From Gammaproteobacteria bacterium (lineage in GTDB: Bacteria > Pseudomonadota > Gammaproteobacteria > DSM-16500): DNA of 47,751 bases. Below, in pieces: positions 1 to 8,244 of this stretch. The notes below the pieces were generated by a model. That model saw only the letters and a list, made by a program, of their open reading frames with translations, was not told where the DNA came from and did not search any database. Position 1 is the first letter of the stretch. The number at the start of each line of letters is the position of its first letter. The translations under genes were made by a program, and so were the position numbers. The stretch spans positions 1 to 47,751 of the forward strand of contig JAJPJH010000108.1 in NCBI GenBank assembly GCA_021324335.1. The letters are read 5' to 3'.

Positions 1-51
1 CGGCAAAACTCGCCACGAGTAGAGCAGTTTTGGTTGCTAGCCATGGTATGA
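1..51 (+). CDS. C-terminal end of an unidentified protein (partial)
   Basis: The first 51 bases are open in frame 1 and end in TGA, giving a 16-residue tail (RQNSPRVEQFWLLAMV). A weak hairpin followed by T residues lies just downstream (63-85), as expected after a gene end. The piece is too short to assign to a family, and coding on this strand is only inferred. The opposite strand also has a short open frame (ATG at position 44) running off the window edge. Confidence 0.2.
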   Translation, partial: RQNSPRVEQFWLLAMV

Positions 52-62
52 AAACGACTCTC

Positions 63-85
63 ACCAACTATCCTGCTTGGTTTTT
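63..85 (+). terminator. Weak possible terminator
   Basis: ACCAA and TTGGT form a five-pair stem around a nine-base loop, followed by TTTT. It is a poor hairpin, noted because it sits directly after the stop codon at 49-51. Confidence 0.3.
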
Positions 86-148
86 GCGGTTTTAGTTAAA
101 GTGATTATTGTGTCGATGATAATACACTAAAATTCATCTATTTCAAGA

Positions 149-415
149 CTAGAGTTTATCTCCTTCCCTTAATAAGCCTACGCCTACACCACATACTATT
201 CTCTCTGCGGTGTTGGAAGAAGGATCGTGTATAATTTCGGCTCCTATCCCAGCAAGGATGCCTAAACGATGTACCCCTCTAGATAGATGTATACCTGCAG
301 CATGGGCTTGCTGTGTTGCATCAGAAAACGTATGTAATAAATCACCGACTGTCGCGATAGCAGAGTCATGATTATTAGCTTGCTGATGGGTAGGATTTAA
401 TCGAGAATCAGACAT
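149..415 (-). CDS. Small hypothetical protein
   Basis: An 88-residue protein of unrecognised family. The start is supported by AAAGGAA seven bases before the ATG. The N-terminal third is polar (Asn, Gln, His), followed by a predicted helix around AVGDLLHTFSDA (approximate) and a small-residue-rich C-terminus (GVGVGLL) without a clear transmembrane segment. No cysteine pairs or catalytic motif stand out. It is transcribed in the same direction as the LuxR-type regulator upstream but separated by 88 bases, so co-transcription is possible but unproven. Confidence 0.5.
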   Translation of the reverse strand: MSDSRLNPTHQQANNHDSAIATVGDLLHTFSDATQQAHAAGIHLSRGVHRLGILAGIGAEIIHDPSSNTAERIVCGVGVGLLREGDKL

Positions 416-503
416 AAAAATTCCTTTGAAACTGGATCTTATCTGACAAGATTACATCGTTCTGTCAAAATGGCTCAATACCGTATTTTTACGATGAAAT
501 ACT

Positions 504-1253
504 TTATTTATTGCCTAAATCAAGCTGAAGAAACTTAGTAATTAGCTCCGATTTATTTCGACAACGTAGCTTTCTTTTTAGATGATGAATATAGGTTTCT
601 ATGGTACGAGAAGATAAGTTGAGGGTAGCTCCAATCATTTTCGCTGTTTTTCCTTCCAGCATCAGTTTCATACAAGCAAGTTGTCGATCGGTTAATTTTA
701 TTTTATGAATGGTGGTATTTTTTACGTTAAGCACGTGGGAGGGGAAATGGGGGAGTTTTTCTTGATGGTAAGGTAATATAATGTCACATGCTTCTGCCTG
801 TTTAATTATCTTTTCCGCATGTTCTATAAATAGTGAACAGAAATTCTGTAGATAATCTATATTGTTTAAATAAAAATTTATGACCATATGATTTTCTGGT
901 TGGCTTCCAAAGCCAAAAAATTCAACAAATTCTGCGTGCGTTTTAATTAAGAATAAGCCATTACCTACGCCAAACATGCGAGCTTCTTTGTATAGATATT
1001 GCTTAGGTAGAGTAGACCACAAGACAAATTGCGATTGATAATTAGCAGGGTTAGACTCACAATTACCAACTAAATAAAATTTTTTTTCAAAATAATTTCG
1101 TAGCAGATAAGGATTAGTAGTAAGATAAACCCGTTTACCCGATTGATAATTTTTTGTATAGCTAAAATAGCTAATACCGCAGTTTTTTAACGGCTTACAA
1201 ATTTCAGCTATATCTAGGGAGGATGATAAAAAAATATGATTAGGCGTAATCAT
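504..1253 (-). CDS. LuxR-family transcriptional regulator
   Basis: A 249-residue protein with a C-terminal LuxR/GerE-type helix-turn-helix at about residues 185-245. Visible hallmarks are LTDRQLACMKLMLEGKTAK, then LNLSSRTIETYIHHLKRKL, the expected recognition-helix pattern (T-V/I-E-x-H/Y). The N-terminal 170 residues have no acyl-homoserine-lactone or receiver (phospho-acceptor) signature that I can identify. They look like the sensory halves of the LuxR-like paralogues common in Legionellaceae (established trend, match inferred). The gene is 90 bases downstream of the permease-histidine kinase fusion on the same strand, so it could be its output, although it has no receiver domain to be phosphorylated. 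Confidence 0.85.
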   Translation of the reverse strand: MITPNHIFLSSSLDIAEICKPLKNCGISYFSYTKNYQSGKRVYLTTNPYLLRNYFEKKFYLVGNCESNPANYQSQFVLWSTLPKQYLYKEARMFGVGNGLFLIKTHAEFVEFFGFGSQPENHMVINFYLNNIDYLQNFCSLFIEHAEKIIKQAEACDIILPYHQEKLPHFPSHVLNVKNTTIHKIKLTDRQLACMKLMLEGKTAKMIGATLNLSSRTIETYIHHLKRKLRCRNKSELITKFLQLDLGNK

Positions 1254-1343
1254 TCATTAATAATTAATCTCCAGTGTAGAAATGAATTGGTTGGATTAGG
1301 TATATTTTCGGTATTGTAATATTTTTCTATATTTCTTCCAACT

Positions 1344-4073
1344 TTATTCTGCTTTTTTATAAGGTAGCTCTAATATAAAAGTAGCACCTTTTCCTGGCCC
1401 CTCACTCCTAACCCGCAATTCTCCTTTCATTTCATTTGCCGCTAATGCACAAAAATGTAACCCAAAGCCGTACCCCTGTTTTTTAGTAGTAAAACCGTGA
1501 GAAAAAATGCGAACTAAATTTTCAGGTGCGATACCTATGCCGTTATCTGTTACTTCGATAATCAATTTTTGATTCGGGACAAATTCTATTTTGAGAGTTA
1601 ATAACTTGTTTTTTATAGTCGAGTCATTAAGGGCATCTTTAGCATTCCGGAAAAGATTTATTAAAATTTGCATTAATTTTATTCTATCGATGAGTATAGG
1701 GTGAGAATCACCATACTGTTTTATAACAGTAATGCTGGAATTGTTATCAGGATTCATCATGGCGACTTTTAATGCATCTTCCACCACGACAGTCGGGTCA
1801 ACAACTTGCTCAAATTCAGAGGTACCGCTTAAGGATTGTTGCATTGCGATAATGCTTCTAATGTGCTCAATATTATCCAGCAGGGTTTTCAAGTTAGCAT
1901 TAATATTTACTTTTTCATTTTTCCAGTAATCAGCTAAAGCGATAAGATAATCCGGTAAATGGGCACCTCTCTTATCTTGAGTAATGAAGGTATCTAAATG
2001 ATCTTTGTTTTCCCTTATTAAACTACTTACTTGTGTAAGATTATTTAAAGGCGATTGAGTAATGTTTTCCTGTAATAATGAAGCGGAGACATTTACGCTA
2101 TTAAGAGCGTTACCAACATTATGTAAAACATTCTTTGCTACTTCCACCATGCCTGCTTGTCGAGCAGAGATTAAGAGTTTTTGCTGAGCATTTTCTAGTT
2201 CCATGGTGCGTTCTTGGACCCGTTGTTCGAGGGTTTCATTTGCTTTCACTAATTCATCGCGTGCTTGTTGTAAGCCAGCTCGAGCGCGATCTAATCCGGT
2301 AGCGGAACGCATAATTTCCCATTGTAAATTATTAAAGCTTTCAGCCATTTCACCGATTTCATCCTGTGAATACACTTTAATCGGTTCGATGTTGATTCGA
2401 GCATACGCGTCATTTAAATCACCTTTACCTAGTGCAATCATAGCGCGTGAAAAATCAGCCATGGTTCCTTTACATAGTGCATTTGCAGCTTGGGCAACTT
2501 GGGTTGCTGAGTTCGCAATCATACCAGGTAAGACAAGGCCCACGCTAAGTGTAAGGATAGCAACCGTAACAAAAATATCCGCCAACATAGACAATAAAGC
2601 TACTTCTTGAGCAGGGACATGATTGACAGCAATGAGGTATCCCGTGGCATCTAATAATAATACTAGCAGCATAGCGCCCGTTAATTTCACATGTAAACTA
2701 TGAAAGCGGATAGGCAATCCTTGCCGCAAATGGTCTCTTATTTTTCGCCAGGCATATAAAATGGCGCCCGTATAGGCGAATGCAATACCCGAAATGACAG
2801 CAGGTAAGCCATATTGTTCGAAGCCGAAGATGGCAGAGAAACCCCATACCAGGGTGGCGATGACTCCCAACATAATGGTACCGCGGGGAGCACGCCAAGG
2901 ACGGGGTAAATCTGGTTGGTTTTTGCGTAGTAACCATACCGCTATACTGGGTAAACAAATGCCAATTAAATAAGTGAAATTACTGGAGGCAACAGCCCAT
3001 AGCGGTGAACCTATCCATAATAAGATGATGGAAATGCTCATAGTGAACACAATAGCAACGGAAGGTGCACCAGAAGGGGCGCGGTGGGAAAAAATCCGTG
3101 GCAATAAACCATCATCAGCGAGTTGTGAAAGGGTACGAGTTGCGCCCGAAAAAGTAGCCAGTAGAGAAGTCAAGTTGCTAAAAACAAAAAACCAAATAGC
3201 AGCAGATTTTGCTGCTATCCCAAAAAGGGGAGCAAGTGTTGGGGTAATGACAGGAATAAGATCGCCTGCTAATTTGTCTGGCCCGGCTGTACCCAGCCAA
3301 ACAAGAGGGAGCAAGATAAAATAAAGAGAGGCAACCGCTGCGGCCCCATAAACGGCACGGGGTTGATCTTTTATCGGCTCTTTTAACTCCCCGGCATAGC
3401 AAAACGCATTTTCAAATGCTGGAGCGGCATAGCCAATTAAATAAAGTCCTGCCATTAAACTGGTGAGTTCACCGAATCTACCTGCAAAAGGTAGGTTTAA
3501 ATGAAAGGTAGTCGCTTGCTCCCAATTGATATGACCAGTCAAAATGGGGATCAAGCCAGAAGCAAGTGCTAGTAAACTAGCAACCGTAGCAATTGGAATA
3601 GCGACCCTCGCCGTAAATTTAATACCACGCAAGGCAATTAATGCAAAAATTAAGATAAAAAGGGTAGCTAATTGAAGTAGATCGACGCTTGGTAAGAACC
3701 ATTGTTGTATGATAGCTGCCCCGAGGGTGGAAGAAACACCCAGAGAGGGTGCCCAACCCCACCAATAACACATGCCAGTAAGGTTAGATAATACGTCGCT
3801 ATAAGGCCGGAATGCTTCTGTACACGTGGCTGCAATTCCCCCTACACGTTTCGGAAACATGAGCGTTAATTCCATCCATCCCGGTATGGCCGCATAGCTT
3901 AAAAGGATGCCTAAAATGAGCAAGGGCATCGCCATTGTACCTGGAGCATTTACACCACTTTGGACAACGAATAATACCCCAATCGTAAATAAACTGGCGA
4001 CACTTCCACCTACTGCTAAACAGGCGGCTTCAAACCAGCCAATTTTACGGGGACGAGATGGAGAAGACTGCAT
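1344..4073 (-). CDS. Amino-acid permease fused to a sensor histidine kinase
   Basis: A 909-residue protein in one uninterrupted frame. Residues 1 to about 445 are an APC-superfamily amino-acid/polyamine permease: glycine-rich first helix (ACLAVGGSVASLFTIG), about 12 hydrophobic segments and the internal ENAFCYAGELKEP stretch typical of the family. Two more membrane helices follow (about 455-520), then a HAMP-like linker, a coiled coil (ELVKANETLEQRVQERTMEL) and a kinase core. The H-box is VLHNVGNALNS (His about 651), the N-box ILINLFRNAKDAL (about 803-815), the G1 box DNGIGI (about 843) and the G2 region GYGFGLHF (about 866-873). Transporter-kinase fusions are known for SLC5 (CbrA), whereas here the transporter belongs to another superfamily. 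Likely a membrane sensor that reads transport or occupancy of an amino acid. No receiver-domain partner is in the window. Confidence 0.9.
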   Translation of the reverse strand: MQSSPSRPRKIGWFEAACLAVGGSVASLFTIGVLFVVQSGVNAPGTMAMPLLILGILLSYAAIPGWMELTLMFPKRVGGIAATCTEAFRPYSDVLSNLTGMCYWWGWAPSLGVSSTLGAAIIQQWFLPSVDLLQLATLFILIFALIALRGIKFTARVAIPIATVASLLALASGLIPILTGHINWEQATTFHLNLPFAGRFGELTSLMAGLYLIGYAAPAFENAFCYAGELKEPIKDQPRAVYGAAAVASLYFILLPLVWLGTAGPDKLAGDLIPVITPTLAPLFGIAAKSAAIWFFVFSNLTSLLATFSGATRTLSQLADDGLLPRIFSHRAPSGAPSVAIVFTMSISIILLWIGSPLWAVASSNFTYLIGICLPSIAVWLLRKNQPDLPRPWRAPRGTIMLGVIATLVWGFSAIFGFEQYGLPAVISGIAFAYTGAILYAWRKIRDHLRQGLPIRFHSLHVKLTGAMLLVLLLDATGYLIAVNHVPAQEVALLSMLADIFVTVAILTLSVGLVLPGMIANSATQVAQAANALCKGTMADFSRAMIALGKGDLNDAYARINIEPIKVYSQDEIGEMAESFNNLQWEIMRSATGLDRARAGLQQARDELVKANETLEQRVQERTMELENAQQKLLISARQAGMVEVAKNVLHNVGNALNSVNVSASLLQENITQSPLNNLTQVSSLIRENKDHLDTFITQDKRGAHLPDYLIALADYWKNEKVNINANLKTLLDNIEHIRSIIAMQQSLSGTSEFEQVVDPTVVVEDALKVAMMNPDNNSSITVIKQYGDSHPILIDRIKLMQILINLFRNAKDALNDSTIKNKLLTLKIEFVPNQKLIIEVTDNGIGIAPENLVRIFSHGFTTKKQGYGFGLHFCALAANEMKGELRVRSEGPGKGATFILELPYKKAE

Positions 4074-4223
4074 TCTTTCATTCCCTGAATGAATGGTTAA
4101 GCAAAATCAATATATAACAAATAATACTTTCAGGGAAGCAAATATGCAGTGATTAGACAAACTTCATATTATTGCTTATGATAAAGCAATTAGGGGTTTT
4201 TACGTGCAGAGAAAGGAATTCTG

Positions 4224-5465
4224 ATGAGAATAAAGGGAAAAAAGATAGCTTTGCTCATTTCCTTGTTCAGTCTTTTTCCTAATTTATCGCAAGCCGATAC
4301 CTTTGCTGATAGTTCTAGCAATGTATCAAATAAGAACCAAGAAACCACTCAAGCGACGACTTCTTGTTTATTGGATGTTACTTCGACAACTACGCCTTCA
4401 GTAGGAAATCTACCTGTACGTACCTATCATATTTGTGGTTTTGATTTCTCTTCGCATGTGGATACTTCCTATAACCACCTCTCAAGAAGTGATTTATTTG
4501 TCAGTGGTGTACCCGATCGTGTTTTTGATGTAGATCAAAATGGTTTTACTTTGCAGCAAGCAGAGCTTTTGGTAGCAAGACAGCCGAAAACGGGCTTTGG
4601 GGGTGTGCTTGATTTTGTAGTAGGGCGAGATTCTGCGCTGATGGTACCTTACGGTGTGAAGCCGCTTGTTGATAGTCAGCAGATAGAAGGGGCGCTTTTA
4701 CAATCGTATCTTCAGTATGCATTCACCTCACTTACGGTGATTGCGGGTAACTTTAACTCGCTGCCTGGTGCAGAATTTTTTGATCCGACGCAAGATATGA
4801 ACTTTTCGCGAGGAATACTTTACGGCTATGCAGAGCCTAATTCTCTTTTAGGGGTACGAGGCACTTATACCGTAAACGAGCAGTTGAGTTTAGTGGCTGG
4901 ACTTAATAATGGTTGGGGGAACGTGCGTGATTATAGTCGTCGTAAAACCATTGAATTAGCGATGACGTATAACCCCTCACCCAAATATTCATTTTTATTG
5001 GATGGTTATTCGGGTGGTGAACGTTATACTTCACAGGTCGCTACGGGACCCATGGGCATACGCACATTGATTGATTTTGTAGCAACGTACAATGCTACTG
5101 AAAAATTAACACTGGCCGCTAATTATGATCATGATACCCAAACAAAAGCGCTAAATGCGCTAGGGGGCATTGGTAGTGTCACTTGGCAAGGGATTGCTGG
5201 CTACATAGGTTATAAATTTAATGATATATGGAGAACGGCACTGAGAGGCGAAATTTTTAATGACCAAAATGGTTTTGCAACAGGGGTTAGGCAAAACTGG
5301 AAAGAAATCACCGTAACAGTGGGTTATGCCCCGACGAAGCATCTAGAGTTACGGTGTGAAGCGCGCCATGATTTTTCTAATGTTAATGCTTATTTGGATA
5401 CGAACGGTGTTTCGACAAGTAATAATCAACAATCTGTTGCGTTAGAATTGCTGTATGTTGTGTAG
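4224..5465 (+). CDS. Outer-membrane beta-barrel porin (OmpL/BBP2-like)
   Basis: A 413-residue protein with an N-terminal signal peptide (MRIKGKKIALLISLFSLFPNLSQA) and a long alternating hydrophobic/polar pattern typical of an outer-membrane barrel. It ends in an aromatic/hydrophobic C-terminal strand (ALELLYVV). Segments such as FTLQQAELLVARQP and ILYGYAEPNSLLGVRGTYTV resemble the putative beta-barrel porin-2 (OmpL-like) family. The start has AAAGGAA upstream at good spacing. It is divergent from the permease-kinase gene, so the 150-base gap holds both promoters. Substrate unknown. Confidence 0.75.
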   Translation: MRIKGKKIALLISLFSLFPNLSQADTFADSSSNVSNKNQETTQATTSCLLDVTSTTTPSVGNLPVRTYHICGFDFSSHVDTSYNHLSRSDLFVSGVPDRVFDVDQNGFTLQQAELLVARQPKTGFGGVLDFVVGRDSALMVPYGVKPLVDSQQIEGALLQSYLQYAFTSLTVIAGNFNSLPGAEFFDPTQDMNFSRGILYGYAEPNSLLGVRGTYTVNEQLSLVAGLNNGWGNVRDYSRRKTIELAMTYNPSPKYSFLLDGYSGGERYTSQVATGPMGIRTLIDFVATYNATEKLTLAANYDHDTQTKALNALGGIGSVTWQGIAGYIGYKFNDIWRTALRGEIFNDQNGFATGVRQNWKEITVTVGYAPTKHLELRCEARHDFSNVNAYLDTNGVSTSNNQQSVALELLYVV

Positions 5466-5484
5466 TAAAGAATGGTCTATACAA

Positions 5485-5721
5485 AAAATATAACCGTTCG
5501 CCCTGAGGAGGCCGCGCAGCGGCCGTCTCGAAGGGCTGTACAGTTAGTGTATTCACAAGAATTTGCTACTCGAGAAGAAGCTTTAGCATCAGAAAGACAA
5601 ATTAAGGGTTGGAGTCGTAAGAAAAAAGAAACCCTTCTCCAAGGAGATTGGAAAACGTTGTCAATTTGTGTCCTCCGAGACGGCCGCTGCGCGGCCTCCT
5701 CAGGGCGAACGGTTATATTTT
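5485..5721. mobile_element. Inverted-repeat element with GIY-YIG nuclease remnant
   Basis: A 237-bp unit bounded by a perfect 46-bp inverted repeat (5485-5530 and 5676-5721). Each arm contains its own small palindrome, GGCCGC-GCA-GCGGCC, and the core CGTTCGCCCTGAG that recurs as a palindromic repeat in many bacterial genomes (from memory). The 145-bp interior translates to AVQLVYSQEFATREEALASE then RQIKGWSRKKKETLLQGDW, the C-terminal part of a standalone GIY-YIG endonuclease. The GIY-YIG motif itself is gone. The GC-rich arms contrast with the AT-rich surroundings. It looks like a non-autonomous relic of a nuclease-linked repeat element. No target-site duplication was found by eye. Confidence 0.75.
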
Positions 5722-5807
5722 GTCATGTACAAAGACATAATACTATAAAATGTAGCAAATCATATAAAAATATTATAAACTTCTCTGCTTACTGTTTAGA
5801 GGTGTTT

Positions 5808-6020
5808 ATGGGTATAGTAAAAATTTCAGATGAACTTCATGATGCCGCAAAATTGATGGCAAAAGCCATGAGTCGGTCTATTAACTCACAGGCAGAATAT
5901 TGGATGCGAATTGGTAAATTAATAGAAGAAAACCCATCCATTACTTATGCGGAAGTTCTTAAAATATTAGTCAATCAAGCCGTCTTAGATAATAACGATT
6001 ATGTTAGTGAAGACGCCTGA
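5808..6020 (+). CDS. ParD-like antitoxin-family protein
   Basis: A 70-residue protein starting at the ATG preceded by TTTAGAGG. An open frame extends further upstream, but that part is the GIY-YIG relic. The sequence MGIVKISDELHDAAKLMAKA, then RSINSQAEYWMRIGKL matches the ParD_like family, a short N-terminal ribbon-helix-helix-type region followed by helices. No ParE-like toxin is adjacent. The last 20 bases overlap the start of map, so the two are probably translated as a coupled pair. The role may be to regulate or accompany map rather than act as a classical antitoxin (inference). Confidence 0.75.
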   Translation: MGIVKISDELHDAAKLMAKAMSRSINSQAEYWMRIGKLIEENPSITYAEVLKILVNQAVLDNNDYVSEDA

Positions 6021-6765
6021 GCAAATTCAAAAAATGCGGATAGCAGGACGTTTGGCTGCATCTGTATTGGAGATGATAGAACCATTTGTCGTTCCGGGTG
6101 TGACGACAGGGGAACTCGAGCGTATTTGTCGCAAGTATATTATCGAAGATTTACAGGCCATTCCTGCTACTTTAAATCATCATGGATTTCCTGGTTGTAT
6201 CTGTACTTCGCCTAATTACGTGATTTGTCACGGTATTCCTTCAGATAAAAAAGTATTAAAAGAGGGCGACATTTTAAATATCGACGTCACTGTTAAAAAA
6301 GATGGGTTTATTGGTGACACCAGTAAGATGTTTTTTATTGGTACCGTCAAACCCTATGCCGAACGATTAGTTAGAATCACCCAAGAATGTATGTATAAGG
6401 CAATACAAATAATAAAGCCAGGAATCCATATAGGTGATATTGGTTATGTGATACAACAGTATGCCGAGTCCCATCATTACACTGTAGTGCGGGAATTTGG
6501 TGGTCATGGAATAGGGCAAGAAATGTGGGAAGAACCTCATATTCCGCATTTTGGTAAACCGAATGCAGGACCAAAATTGCAGGCGGGTATGACTTTTACT
6601 ATTGAACCGATGATTAACCAAGGCAAAAAAGATATTCGGAATTTACCAGATGGATGGACTGTGGTGACAAAAGACCATAAATTATCTGCGCAATGGGAAC
6701 ATACTATTTTGGTAACTGAAACAGGTTACGAGGTATTAACAGCTAGGAAAGAGGAAAAGATTTAA
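6001..6765 (+). CDS. map: Type I methionine aminopeptidase
   Basis: A 254-residue cytosolic metalloenzyme that removes the initiator methionine from nascent proteins. The pita-bread family signatures are present: metal ligands in NIDVTVKKDGFIGDTSKMF (two Asp), His in REFGGHGIGQEMWEEPHIPH, Glu in MTFTIEPMIN, and a C-terminal Glu in SAQWEHTILVTETG. Length matches the short bacterial type I enzyme. The start lies inside the end of the ParD-like gene (20-base overlap). The SAQWEHT and FTIEPM motifs leave little doubt. Possibly one of several map paralogues in this genome (inference). Confidence 0.95.
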   Translation: MLVKTPEQIQKMRIAGRLAASVLEMIEPFVVPGVTTGELERICRKYIIEDLQAIPATLNHHGFPGCICTSPNYVICHGIPSDKKVLKEGDILNIDVTVKKDGFIGDTSKMFFIGTVKPYAERLVRITQECMYKAIQIIKPGIHIGDIGYVIQQYAESHHYTVVREFGGHGIGQEMWEEPHIPHFGKPNAGPKLQAGMTFTIEPMINQGKKDIRNLPDGWTVVTKDHKLSAQWEHTILVTETGYEVLTARKEEKI

Positions 6766-6938
6766 AAGATGGTCGCAAGAAGCTCCCACTAGAACGCATA
6801 GCATTGATTCGGGGTCACCTGAAAAGGCTGAGTCTGAGTTATTAGAATTATTGAGGGAAAAGCTCAATTCTATGTTTGAAGAGAATTAAGTGAATAGTAT
6901 GTTAAAGTAGTCAACTAAAAAGCGAGTGAAACTAAAAA

Positions 6939-7145
6939 ATGAAAATTGGCATAAGAAAACCTAGTTTAAATAAATCTATTGCTGCCAGGACATCCCTTAA
7001 ACGTATAATTAAAACTAAATTGAAATTAAACGCTCCTCGAGGATATGGGTGGCTTACCGATCCTAAGAAGGCACTTTATAATCGGATTTATAACAGAACG
7101 ACGGTTAGCATCTGGACGTTAATTAAGAAGATGTTTAAAAATTGA
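6939..7145 (+). CDS. Small basic conserved-looking protein
   Basis: A 68-residue, strongly basic protein with no signal peptide. The segment PRGYGWLTDPKKALYNRIYN followed by RTTVSI resembles small proteins of unknown function, often phage- or plasmid-associated in other phyla, that carry a GWIKNPKKAAYNKVYxKTT motif (recollection, not searched). The N-terminal half is Lys/Arg-rich (SLKRIIKTKLKLN). It stands alone between map and a kinase gene. Horizontal origin is plausible. Confidence 0.55.
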   Translation: MKIGIRKPSLNKSIAARTSLKRIIKTKLKLNAPRGYGWLTDPKKALYNRIYNRTTVSIWTLIKKMFKN

Positions 7146-7202
7146 AGATGTATTGATGAAGGCTGAAAAACAGCTAAAAATGTTTAATTTTTTCCTGCTG
7201 TC

Positions 7203-7222
7203 CTTAAGAGAATCTTAATTTA
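7203..7222 (+). promoter_or_regulatory. PmrA-like box upstream of protein kinase
   Basis: CTTAAGAGA-AT-CTTAATTTA has the 9-N2-9 direct-repeat layout of the PmrA response-regulator element of Legionella/Coxiella (cTTAATatT-N2-cTTAATatT). The second half matches best. A possible -10 (TAAAAT, 7230-7235) follows. This is a sequence resemblance only. Confidence 0.4.
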
Positions 7223-7266
7223 ATTGCACTAAAATTTAGCCATCTTCTTAACTCCAGGGAATGACC

Positions 7267-8211
7267 ATGAAACCACGACAAAATTCAACTACTTCTATTT
7301 TCTTTGAATTAATCAATGACCAAGAAATTAAAGCCTCTCTCAAAAGAGAGAATATCTTAGGCAGTGGTTCATTCAGTCAGGTATATAAAGGCATCTTTGA
7401 AGGAAAAGAAGTGGCCATTAAAGAAAGAGATAATGATGCTGAAGGCCAACGCGAAAAAGAGATTTTGAAAATGCTCACCAGCGGTGGTGCAGTCAATACG
7501 GTAAAATATTTTGGAGAGTGTACGTTTAAGGGAGAGGCTGCTTGTCAAAATCAATTGTATCTTATTACCGAATTTATCCACGGAATAACGCTGTACGATT
7601 TTATTATTAATTCCGCTAACAATGAGGTTTCAGCGGTAATAAAATATCGAATCATGATGGGTCTTCTTAAAGGTATTAAATTTATTCATGATATGGGGAT
7701 TATTCACGGGGATCTAAAACCCGATAATATTCTGCTTAGACAGAAGAGTTCTCAACCCTACGATTTTAATCCGGTGATTTGTGATTTTAGTTCTGCAATA
7801 CGCCAAACAGATACTCCTACTAATAAGGGAATGGCTTCTGCTATCAGCTTTGCTGCGCCCGAAGTAATACGAAATAAAATGGTTGGACCCGCATCGGATA
7901 TTTATAGTTTTGGAAGAGTCATGGCTTGTATGGAGCAAAAAGGATTTTATCAATTGCCAGTCATGTTTTACTTAAAAGATATACATTCAGGTGCTATGCC
8001 GACTATTTCGCCAGAATGGCCTACCTCTAAATTAATCCTACAAACATGGAAGTTAGATCCTGAAGCACGCCCGACAATGAGAAATGTCACAATTCAATTA
8101 CATTTTTTTGCTAATCGCAAAAAGAAAAGTAAATCAGAAGTGATAAAGGCTGAAGTTCCACCAAGGAGTAACTTACCGCGTATTCAAAAGAAAGCTTCGG
8201 GTCTTGGCTAA
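7267..8211 (+). CDS. Eukaryotic-type protein kinase, divergent active site
   Basis: About 314 residues forming a single kinase domain plus a basic tail (RKKKSKSEV, then PRSNLPRIQKKAS). The glycine loop GSGSFSQVYKG and lysine in EVAIKE are intact. The catalytic loop reads HGDLKPDNILL (HGD for HRD, Asp and Asn kept), the metal-binding DFG is DFS (VICDFSSAIR), and APE is intact (AAPEVI) followed by SDIYSFGRVM. Probably active or weakly active. I chose the second ATG (7267) because AGGGA ends at 7260, too close to the ATG at 7261. No transmembrane segment, so it is cytosolic or an exported effector. A PmrA-like box lies upstream, which favours an effector role (inference). Confidence 0.85.
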   Translation: MKPRQNSTTSIFFELINDQEIKASLKRENILGSGSFSQVYKGIFEGKEVAIKERDNDAEGQREKEILKMLTSGGAVNTVKYFGECTFKGEAACQNQLYLITEFIHGITLYDFIINSANNEVSAVIKYRIMMGLLKGIKFIHDMGIIHGDLKPDNILLRQKSSQPYDFNPVICDFSSAIRQTDTPTNKGMASAISFAAPEVIRNKMVGPASDIYSFGRVMACMEQKGFYQLPVMFYLKDIHSGAMPTISPEWPTSKLILQTWKLDPEARPTMRNVTIQLHFFANRKKKSKSEVIKAEVPPRSNLPRIQKKASGLG

Positions 8212-8237
8212 AAGGGATGCTTACACATCCCTTTTTT
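8211..8237. terminator. Bidirectional terminator
   Basis: AAAGGGATG and CATCCCTTT pair around a six-base loop and are flanked by A and T tracts. It lies between the convergent kinase and glycine-zipper genes and can serve both strands. Confidence 0.85.
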
Positions 8238-8244
8238 AAATTTT

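Noticed and set aside
2203..2610. Plus-strand frame inside the permease-kinase gene
   Set aside because: Shadow of a long, motif-rich gene on the other strand.
5472..5807. Upstream extension of the ParD-like frame to a 182-residue protein
   Set aside because: This part is the inverted-repeat element and GIY-YIG relic. The ribosome-binding site and family match begin at 5808.
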